This document shows positions 55,698 to 64,000 of a DNA stretch of 64,000 nt, in pieces. The number at the start of each line of letters is the position of its first letter. Position 1 is the first letter of the stretch. Origin of the DNA: Panonychus citri (taxonomy: Eukaryota; Arthropoda; Arachnida; Trombidiformes; Tetranychidae); assembly GCF_014898815.1 (NCBI RefSeq), contig NW_026515547.1, forward strand, positions 1-64,000, given 5' to 3'. A program made the translations under genes and the position numbers. Below the pieces are notes generated by a model. The model was given only the letters and a program-made list of their open reading frames with translations, did not search any database and was not told the origin of the DNA.

Positions 55698-56376
55698 TCA
55701 ATTAATTCTTTTAAACTGAATGTAAACAATATCACCTATCATAGGATTGGTTTTCTTTAGTTGTTGAATTTCGACGTTTAGATTATTCATTTCTGTAGCA
55801 AAGTTCGCTAAATCTTTTTGGTGAGTTTTCGCTACTTCAAGATTTGCAGCCGCAAATTTTTGAATAGCTTCTGGTTCATTTTGTATTCTGTCTCCAGAAT
55901 AATATCCTGCTATACTTCCAATTCCAGCGGAAAGAGCTGATAAAATTACAATAGTTGACAGAGCCAATTCTCGTTTAGATCGTGTTGTTTCATTTTGGAA
56001 TTTAGAAAAAAGTGGATTCAATTGGTTGTTTATATAATCGAAACAATATAGTCTTGCAAATTCAAAAATTTCCATTTCATCTATGTGTATATCACATAAA
56101 AGGGCATTACGTGGACAATCAGGGGGTAATTTTGCTATTCCCATGTTGTACATACAGTCATTGAAGGTTTCCTTTAGTGAAATAACATTTTTCGGGTTTA
56201 TCGTCACTTCTGGTCAGATTACCTTGAAGGTCAATACACGGATTTGAAATTACAATAGTGTAATTGACATTTCGAATCCCTTTTATAAATTTGTGACTTT
56301 GTTCGCGCCAGATTAGATTTGATCCATATTCAAAGCTTGTGGTTGGCAGTACGAAACATAGACTTATAAGTGTCAT
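55698..56376 (-). pseudogene. env: gypsy env-like gene, frameshifted and truncated
   Basis: Two overlapping frames (56376-56158 and 56207-55698) form an envelope-like reading frame of about 225 codons in total. The first has a hydrophobic leader; the second has cysteines, a basic furin-type site (RSKR) followed by a hydrophobic Ala/Gly-rich stretch like a fusion peptide, then a heptad-like helical region. Insect errantivirus Env proteins are roughly twice as long and end in a membrane anchor, which is absent here, lost at the junction with the truncated LTR. The copy is therefore defective. The assignment rests on position and motif order. Confidence 0.7.
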
Positions 56377-57487
56377 AAGTGTAGATATTGATTTCGAAGG
56401 TTTTTGATTTGGGTTCTTTCATTTTTTTCTTCTTTTCTTTCATCAGCAGCTTTAATCTGAGATGCATGGACTTGAATTGGATCTTCATTATCTTTCTGGA
56501 TTTGGTAAGTTGTATTTCCAATCTTTCGTATAATTTTATATGGCCCTTCATACGGAGAGTCAAATTTATTTGTTTTTAATAGTTTTTTGTGAAAGACGAG
56601 ATCGTTTACTTCGAAAATTTTAATTTTCTTCTTAGAATCGTGATTAAATGCTTGTTTTTCTTTAGCTTCAGATGAGAAGATTCGGGCTGTATCTCTTATA
56701 ATTTCCAATCATCTGAAATGAATTTAACATATTCATCCAAATTTTGTTGATCAGATTTTGCATTTAATTGTAAATCAATTGGGAAATTGGCCTCTCTACC
56801 ATAAATCAAATAAAAAGGTGTTGCTTTTGTACTTGTATTTGTTGATGTGTTGAAGGCAAAAGTGACCAGTGGTAGGACCTGACTCCAACGATTTGGGTTT
56901 TCATTACAATAATGAGTCAACATTTGGATAATCGTTCGATTTGTCCTTTCGGTTAATCCATTTGTTTGTGGATGATAGGGTGTTGAAAATTGCCATTTAC
57001 TGGACATAAATTGACTTAATTTTTGTGTAACATCAGAAGTGAAATTTCGACCTTGATCGCTCAAAATTGTCTTTGGGCATCCATGACGAGAGACGATATT
57101 TTCAATTAAAAATTTAGTTGTGATGTGAGCCGTTTTATGAGATAAGGCTCGCGTCTCCACCCACCGAGTAAAATAATCAGTGGCCACAATGATGTACCGT
57201 TTTCCTGATGAATTGGGTAATGGGCCAATAATGTCGATTCCCAATTTTTCGAATGGATTTCCAACATTAATTGATTTGAGAGGAGCAGTCGGTGTCGTCA
57301 CTTTCTTGTTTTGTTGACAACTTTTACATTGTTTAATATATTTAGTGATAATCTTGTTCATGTTATGCCAATAATATTTTTGGCGGATTCGATTATATGT
57401 TTGGTAAAGACCACCATGGGCTGCTAGAGGATCATCATGAAACGATTTGAGGACCTTTGGGATCATTTTTTCTGGTAAAACATTCAC
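56373..57487 (-). pseudogene. pol: gypsy integrase, frameshifted
   Basis: 57487-56696 carries the zinc-binding region (YYWHNMNKIITKYIKQCKSC, HHCC type) and the DDE core: LGIDIIGPLP, then ILSDQGRNFTSD, then PQTNGLTERTNR. The C-terminal GPY/F-type module (SPYEGPYKIIRKIGNTTYQI) continues in another frame, 56708-56373, so one frameshift separates them near 56700. Confidence 0.88.
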
Positions 57488-57509
57488 CCATTCTTGGCCA
57501 TAATCAGTT

Positions 57510-58721
57510 TTAATTTTTCTGCAAAATTCCTTCTCTCAATCTGTGAAAATTGCTGATTTTCTCTTTTTTTTCTTTGCTCATATTTTTCAAATTATTTAAT
57601 TGTTGAATTTTCATTTGAATGAAAGGATCAGCACGTTGTTCATTGATTAGTTCGTTCTCTAAATCTTCTGTTTCAGTTATCAGAAGGGTGAAGATTTCAT
57701 CACCTTGTTCATAATCTTCATTACCATAAATTAAGTCATCAGTGGGATATCGACTTAAACAATCTGCATCTTCATGAATTTTTCCTGACTTATAGGTTAT
57801 TTCAAAATCAAAGGATTGTAATGTTAGAGAATATCTCATTAAACGAGGTGGTAACTTTGCTTTTGTTCTCAGAAAACAAAGTGCACAATGGTCGGTCACA
57901 ATTTCGAATTTAACTCCATCAAGATAGTGTCGAAATTTTTCTACTGCATAAATTATTGCCAGACACTCTTTATCTGATATCGGGTAGTTCAATTCGGCGG
58001 CTTTAAGTTGTCTACTAGCGAAGGCAAACGGTTTCCATTTCCCGTTGTGCCGTTGTAAGATAATAGAACCAAGACCAACGTCTGAAGCATCGGTTCGTAA
58101 TTGAATTGGTAAGGATGGATCATAATGTGCGAGAACCGGACTAGAACATAATTTATTTTTTAATAGATCAAAAGCATCAATTTGATCTCGATCCCAAGTG
58201 AAAGGTGCCTCTTTACGTGATAATTGTGTTAACGGTCGAGCAATCTTAGCGAAATCTTGAATAAATTTGCGATAGTATGAGCATAACGCTACAAATGACC
58301 TGACATCTCTTAGATTTTTCGGTGTTGGGAAATCATTAATTGCTCGTAATTTTTCTGGATCAGGCTCTTGGCCTGCAGCACTGATAATGTGTCCAAGATA
58401 GAGAATCTTAGTTCGAAAAAAATGACATTTATCTGGTCTTAGAGTTAAACCGGCGGCTTGTAAACGGGAGAAAATGGATCGTAATCTATTCAAATGTTCA
58501 TTTATCGTTTTACTGAACACGATAATATCGTCGATATAAACCAAACAAGAATTGTATTTGAGTCCAGCCAAACAAACATCCATTAGTCTTTGAAATGTTG
58601 CTGGTGCGTTACATAGACCAAAGGGCATCGTTCGGTACTCGTACATGCCGAACGAAGTTACGAGCTGTTTTTGTTGATCTTCAGGTTTTAATTCTACCTG
58701 GTGGTAACCACTTGAGATCAA
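57510..58721 (-). pseudogene. pol: gypsy reverse transcriptase and RNase H
   Basis: A 403-residue open frame with SGYHQVELKPEDQQKQLVTS, the TMPFGLCNAPATFQRLMD block and the catalytic VYIDDIIVFS (YxDD). RNase H follows with RTDASDVGLGSIILQ, KECLAIIYAVEKFRHYL and TDHCAL. The N-terminal part of the RT (VLVSKKTKDWRLCVDYRKIN type) lies upstream in other frames (about 58890-58725), so the polyprotein is interrupted. Confidence 0.88.
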
Positions 58722-58859
58722 GTAAACTGAAAAATTAGATCCTTGTAAAGCGTCTAATGAGGTGTTAATATCTGGAATTGGGTAAGCATCTTTCTTGGTG
58801 ATTGGTTCTTGGCGTTTATCTTACGATAATCAACACATAGCCTCCAATCCTTTGTTTTC

Positions 58860-60125
58860 TTACTCACTAATACAATTGGTGAGCTCCAAGGTGAATAGTT
58901 CGACAATTATACCATCGTTCAAAAGATCGTCAATTAATTGTTTAGTTATTTCTCTTTTTGCTGCACTTTGTTGATATGGAACTTGAGCGATTGGGTTGTG
59001 ATTACCAGTGTCGATATTATGGGTAAACAGATTCGTTCTTCCAAGTTCAGTGTGATTAGCAGCAAAGGCATTACGATATTCTTGAACTAAACTCACTAAT
59101 TTTTGACGTTCAAAGTCTGGTAATTCTTGATCAATATCTAGTTCTAATTCAAGTGGTGTTGAGATTGATAAATTTGTCATTTCATTTGAATGATCAATTT
59201 CTTGTTCAGATTCTATTTCAGACTGAGAGGAAGATGAGTCATACTCAGAGTTCGATTCAAGTTCAGTTTCTAATTCAGTTTCAGACTCATGCTCGGAATT
59301 AGGTTCAAGTTCAGTTTCAGATTCTAATTCGGATTCGGATTCATGTTCGGATTTAAATTTTGATTCGGATTGTGGCTCCTTTTGATTTGAATCACTTTCA
59401 TCGGAACTAACTAACATTACTTGAGGTTCAGTATTTGTCACAATATTTATTTTCCCTGATTGACAATTTATACTTATATTTCCTTTTGAAAGAACATCCT
59501 GACCGATCAATAGATTGAAGTGTTTTGGTAAATTTTCTACTACCTGAATTTTTGTTTGAATTAGTAAAGCTGATTTACCGTCGGTGATTTTTATTTTGAC
59601 AAATGATTCACCTAATATTTTCAAGGGTTTACCATTTGCTGCATAAGGTGTTGGACCATTATATATCATTTGAATTAGTTTTAATTGTTTTGCAAATTTT
59701 TCAGTGATAAGTGTTAATTCAGATCCAGTGTCTAGCATAGCGTCAGTTCTGATGTTATTTATCTTGACTTGTTTATAAATTAAATTGTGTGAATCAATTG
59801 CAAAGACTAATTGAATATTTGTTTTATCTTCTTCATCTCTATCATATTGATCAGTAGTTATTGTTTTAACCAAAGTTTTTGTGTGTTGCATTTCAGCATC
59901 TTGAGACACTGTTTTATTTTGTGTTTCTTTATTTCTCCAATTTTGAGAATTTTCTGATCTGTTTGTATTGTTATTTTGACTAACTTGATTTTGACTTTGA
60001 CCTTGATTTTGACCTTGATTTGTTTGATTAGTTGGAAATTGTAAGTTTGGAAAATTTGTTTGATTTTGATAATTTTGTTGGGCAATTACGTTGAAGATCT
60101 CGTTTTCTTCTACATTCTTCTTCAA
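58860..60125 (-). pseudogene. pol: gypsy gag 3' end, protease and linker
   Basis: This 421-codon frame begins with a Gln/Asn-rich Gag tail (NQTNQGQNQGQSQNQVSQNN). It carries an aspartic protease with the active site LDTGSELTLI and the flap/ILGESF region, then a long acidic repeat of SESE/ELESE units (about residues 245-305). It ends near the RT N-terminus (LDIDQELPDFERQKLVSLVQ, then GIIVEL) before shifting frame. Confidence 0.85.
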
Positions 60126-60848
60126 TATGACCTCGACCTCGACAATAATTACAAAATTCTTTTATTATCATCTGAAATTTTACTTAATTTCTCATAATAA
60201 ATTTATGTTTTGTTGTATCTTTTAATAGATTCAATGAGGTTAGTATCTACTGAAGGAGTTGTACTCTGAATGAATTGATTCGTACTTGTTGTAGCCTATC
60301 AGCGATTCTACTAGCCTCGATATATTCATGAATAGACTTTGGGTTTTGCAAAGTTATTCCATAACAAACTGATGGAAGTAATTTTCTCTAATCATCCTGA
60401 TAATAACGGATTCAGGCATTTTCTCATCTATCTTCTGACACAAATCGATTATTTCGTAGATGCAATTGCTGATGACTACCCTGGTTTCTGTTTCAATTGA
60501 GAGTCTTTGAGAGATGGGTCCGATAATTAACCGAACATAAGGCCTGAATTAATTTAGTTTTAACTGTAAATAAGTTGATGGTTTATCGCTAGGACCGAAA
60601 CGACCGAATGTGAAATCATACCATCTCCTAGCACTACCCTGAAGATAAGTGGGAAGAGCCCTAAACATATCGACGTGTGTCCATCCTGATGATTCGGCTG
60701 AAGATTCAAATCTAAGTACCCATTCTATAATGTCTTCTCCATCGTCTCCATTGAAAGATATAATATTTATTGGTATAGTTGGGAGACTGGTGGAGTTGAC
60801 ATTAATTTGATTTCTATTTTCTGGTGGAGTTGAAGGTTCTGGATTCAT
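60126..60848 (-). pseudogene. gag: gypsy gag, broken copy
   Basis: The ATG at 60848 opens NPEPSTPPENRNQINVNSTS, then FNGDDGEDIIEWVLRFESSA and PTYLQGSARRWYDF, typical of retrotransposon Gag capsid. The frame stops at 60549. The remaining part matches the second copy at 62110-62640 but is scattered over frames because of several single-base differences. Confidence 0.8.
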
Positions 60849-60944
60849 GACTATTTGAATTTTAAACTAATTGAGAGATTTGCTAAGATGAATTGAAATT
60901 TGAACCAGAGATTCTACACTGAATCATATGGTTAAGACTTTCAA

Positions 60945-61231
60945 GGTTAATATTCACACAATTAATACGATTCACGTTTTTGATGCAAACATTGAGAAAG
61001 AACCTGATGTGTACTAGAGACACGAGACCCTTATTCAAAGCTTTCAAATTCCGCACCAACAAAAAATAGAACGATTGTTGTAAAGGTCGAGGGTCAAAAG
61101 TTATAATTTTTTCAAATTTTCTCTTTCTTTTCTCTTTCTTTTGACTTTTGCTTCTTTTCGTATCCTTCAAATATTAGTATTGTTTAACAGTTGCATTGTT
61201 GTTAAAAATGATTTTAAAAGAAAGAAAGAAA

Positions 61232-61275
<44 letters not shown>

Positions 61276-61277
61276 GC
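60945..61277. other. unique sequence between the gypsy leader and the inverted LTR, with a GA microsatellite
   Basis: After the leader homology ends at 60944 there is about 245 bp of unassigned sequence, then AAAGAAAGAAAGG and a long (AG)n tract at about 61226-61271 that directly precedes the plus-oriented LTR. Confidence 0.55.
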
Positions 61278-61876
61278 CGCGTAAACGTCCACGGAAACGA
61301 CCTGGTCTGCGACATACGATCGTATGGGAACCAGGAACGCATTCGTGAAGTTTAGTTAGCAAATGGCGGGGCTTAGCCTTGCATATACGAAGCTAACAAT
61401 ATTGTATAAGCTTAGCGATCATGTTGATCGCTCGCTCTCTTGTAAAATTTATTACTATTCCTGTAATAAAGGAAGTAATAATCGTTAGGTTAGCGTTTGG
61501 TTTTTTACCATGAAAACAATAAAAGTTAATTGATGATGATAAAATTTATCATCTCTTTCTTTTCTCTTTCTTTTCTTCTTTCTTCTCTTACAAAAATATA
61601 TAAGAAAATCAGAAAATCAAAATTATCATTAGTTTCAATCCTCGACTAGAAAAGAACAACTTCAGTGAAGAAGTTGACTTTCTCTCTCTCTCTCTTTATC
61701 TCTTCGACTAAACTTATCCAATCAACAATCAAGTTAATCAACAAAATTAAATAATTCACGTAAATTATAAAAGTTTTCGACTAAGTTTAAAGTTGTTCGA
61801 ATAAAAGTTTTGTTCTAAGTCTAAACTAAGTTCAATTGTTCAATAAATTGTTCATCTCGAAATCGATCCTGTTACA
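61278..61876 (+). repeat. LTR in plus orientation
   Basis: About 600 bp ending CGATCCTGTTACA at 61876, followed by a primer-binding-type sequence (ATGGAGCCGG). It is the inverse of the LTR at 63399-64000, with matching landmarks (GTAAACGTCCACGGAAACGA, TTAGCGATCATGTTGATCGC, CTCGACTAGAAAAGAACAAC). The exact 5' end is uncertain. Confidence 0.8.
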
Positions 61877-62117
61877 ATGGAGCCGGATGAAGAAGGGTCA
61901 TTGATGGTTCCATCTCTTGGTAATTTTCTTCGTTATTAATAAATTGGATCCTTGGCTCTCCATTCAAACCTCAAATCAACCTAACGGTAAAAAAAACACC
62001 TTTCTTTTCATTTCCTTTTCTTTTTAACCACATGACTCAGTGAAGAGGCTCTGGTTAGTAGTTTTTATCTGTCATATAATCATATATCTCAGTGAAGAGA
62101 TTCTGGTTGAATTTTCC
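61877..62117 (+). other. LTR-retroelement leader in plus orientation
   Basis: Contains GGGTCATTGATGGTTCCATC, CTTGGCTCTCCATTCAAACC and CAGTGAAGAGGCTCTGGTTA, which match the inverse of 63160-63398. The match ends near 62117, where minus-oriented gag begins abruptly. Confidence 0.75.
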
Positions 62118-63048
62118 TTTCTCCAATTTTGAGAATTTTCTGATCTGTTTGTATTGTTATTTTGACTAACTTGATTTTGACTTTGACCTTGATTTTGATA
62201 TTGATTTGTTTGATTAGTTGGAAATTGTAAGTTTGGAAAATTTGTTTGATTTTGATAATTTTGTTGGGCTGAATTACGTTGAAGATCTCGAGCTTTTCTT
62301 CTACATTCTTCTTCAATATGACCTCGACCTCGACAATAATTACAAAATTCTTTTTTATTATCATCTGAAATTTTACTTAATTTCTCAGCTAATAAATTTA
62401 TGTTTTGTTGTATCTTTTTAATAGATTCAATGAGGTTAGTATCTACTGAAGGAGTTGTACTCTGAATGAATTGATTCGTACTTATTGTAGCCCTATCAGC
62501 GATTCTACTAGCCTCGATGTATTCATGAATAGACTTTGGGTTTTGCAAAGTTATTCCATAACAAACTGATGGAAGTAATTTTTCTCTAATCATCCCGATA
62601 ATAACAGATTCAGGCATTTTCTCATCTATCTTCTGACACAAATCGATTATTTCGTAGATGCAATTTGCTGATGACTACCCTGGTTTCTGTTTCAATTGAG
62701 AGAGTCTTTGTGAGAGATGGGTCCGATAATTAACCGAACATAAGCCCTGAATTAATTTAGTTTTTAACTGTAAATAAGTTGATGGTTTATCGCTAGGACC
62801 GAAACGACCGAATGTGAAATCATACCATCTCCTAGCACTACCTGAAGATAAGTGGGAAGAGCCTAAACATATCGACGTGTGTCATCCTGATGATTCGGCT
62901 GAAGATTCAAATCTAAGTACCCATTCTATAATGTCTTCTCATCGTCTCCATTGAAAGATATAATATTTATTGGTATAGTTGGGAGACTGGTGGAGTTGAC
63001 ATTAATTTGATTTCTATTTTCTGGTGGAGTTGAAGGTTCTGGATTCAT
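62110..63048 (-). pseudogene. gag: second gypsy gag copy, 5' part only
   Basis: Starts at ATG 63048 like the main copy. It is frame-broken before 62641, then open 62641-62072 with MCQKIDEKMPESVIIGMIRE and a CCHC zinc knuckle, CNYCRGRGHIEEEC, followed by the Gln/Asn-rich tail. The open frame runs a few codons past the junction at about 62117 into the inverted leader, showing that the element was cut there. No pol remains. Confidence 0.82.
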
Positions 63049-63398
63049 GACTATTTGAATTTTAAACTAATTGAGAGATTTGCTAAGATGAATTGAAATT
63101 TGAACCAGAGATTCTACACTGAATCATATGGTTAATACGAGAAAAGAAAATTCAACCAGAATCTCTTCACTGAGATAAATGGTTATATGACAGATGAGAA
63201 AGAGAAAAAAATCTAACCAGAGCCTCTTCACTGAGTCATGTGGTTAAGAGAAGAAAATGAAAATGAAAAGAAAGGTGTTTTTTTACCGTCAGGTTGATTT
63301 GAGGTTTGAATTGAGAGCCAAGGATCCAATTTATTAATAACGAAGAAAATTACCAAGAGATGGAACCATCAATGACCCTTTCTCATCGTGGGCTTCAA

Positions 63399-64000
63399 TG
63401 TAACAGGTTCGATTTCGAGATGAACAATTTAGTGAACAATTGAACTTAGTTTAGACTTAGAACAAAACTTTTATTCGAACAACTTTAAACTTAGTCGAAA
63501 ACTTTTATAATTTTACGTGAATTATTTAATTTTGTTGATTAACTTGATTGTTGATTGGATAAGTTTAGTCGAAGAGATAAAGAGAGAGAGAAAGAGAGAG
63601 AGAGAGAAAGTCAACTTCTTCACTGAAGTTGTTCTTTTCTAGTCGAGGATTGAAACTTAATGATAATTTTGATTTTCTGATTTTCTTTTATATATTTTTT
63701 GTAAGAGAAGAAAGAGAAGAAAGAAAGAGAAAAGAAAGAGATGATAAATTTTATCATCATCATCATTCTTTTATTGTTTCATGGTAAAACCAAACGCTAA
63801 CCTAACGATTATTACTTCCTTTATTACAGGAATAGTAATAAATTTTACAAAGAGCGAGCGATCAACATGATCGCTAAACGCTTAATATTGTTAGCTTCGT
63901 ATATGCAAGGCTAAGCCGCCATTTGCTAACTAAACTTCACGAATGCGTTCCTGGTTCCCCGATCGTGTCGCCAGACCAGGTCGTTTCCGTGGACGTTTAC
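63399..64000 (-). repeat. LTR in minus orientation, running off the window
   Basis: On the minus strand this LTR ends ..CCTGTTACA at 63399 and is followed by the leader (63398-63049) of the second gag copy. Its other end is not reached at base 64000. It contains an (AG)n tract (about 63580-63609) and the inverse of the 61278-61876 LTR. Confidence 0.8.

Larger units (their letters stand above)
55553..60944 (-). mobile_element. env-bearing Ty3/gypsy LTR retrotransposon, defective
   Basis: Reading on the minus strand, leader, gag, protease, reverse transcriptase, RNase H, integrase and an env-like frame follow in the order of errantivirus-type gypsy elements. The copy has several frame breaks, a truncated 3' LTR, and its 5' LTR is missing: its leader matches the second copy only up to 60944 and then unrelated sequence begins. 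Confidence 0.85.

Noticed and set aside
61226..61271. Long (AG)n tract as a functional element
   Set aside because: A simple microsatellite at the border of an LTR; similar runs occur throughout the window.

Overview
The window is eukaryotic nuclear DNA, strongly AT-rich, with short GT-AG introns (about 70-140 nt) and compact gene spacing. The gene content points to a chelicerate and most likely an acariform mite. It holds a clustered 'shortened Dscam' (sDscam-beta type) locus, an architecture known from Chelicerata, and a cytosolic bacterial-type UDP-glycosyltransferase without signal peptide or membrane anchor, the type described in spider mites. The species cannot be named from sequence alone; a Tetranychus-like lineage is an inference.

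Layout. 1-5.8 kb: two gene ends or exon fragments, microsatellites, palindromes and a small broken ORF. 5.8-18 kb: conserved housekeeping genes, namely Hikeshi, an FKBP14-like ER prolyl isomerase with EF hands and a KHDEL tail, RYBP/YAF2, STUB1/CHIP (minus), WDR60/DYNC2I1 (its start codon probably split by an intron) and RNF121 (minus). 18-24 kb: a short PAR-type bZIP factor in three exons and an insulin-like peptide precursor in two coding exons. 24.4-28.1 kb: a decayed pogo/Tigger-like DNA transposon, the UDP-glycosyltransferase, and a TA-flanked MITE.

28.9-46 kb is the highlight: an sDscam-beta locus with eleven apparently intact tandem 5' cassettes, one pseudogene cassette and one relic. 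Nearly every cassette has a signal-peptide exon, an Ig1 exon and a two-exon Ig2. Each ends in a phase-1 donor compatible with one shared 3' region (Ig3, three FNIII domains, a transmembrane helix and a short tail). A GCG-core DNA element sits about 80-130 nt upstream of each cassette start codon and is the best candidate for the cassette promoter element. It is analogous to the conserved CGCT-containing element of vertebrate clustered protocadherins, the same logic of alternative promoters plus splicing to constant exons. A complete beta-PIX-like RhoGEF gene lies antisense between cassettes V6 and V7.

46-64 kb is repeat-dominated: a broken gene cut off by a 1.4-kb foldback element, a family of short palindromic elements, a larger inverted-repeat unit enclosing a frame-broken secreted ORF, and a nest of env-bearing Ty3/gypsy LTR retrotransposon pieces ending in a large LTR-leader palindrome. 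The two gag copies differ mainly by homopolymer-length indels, so some frame breaks there could be assembly error.
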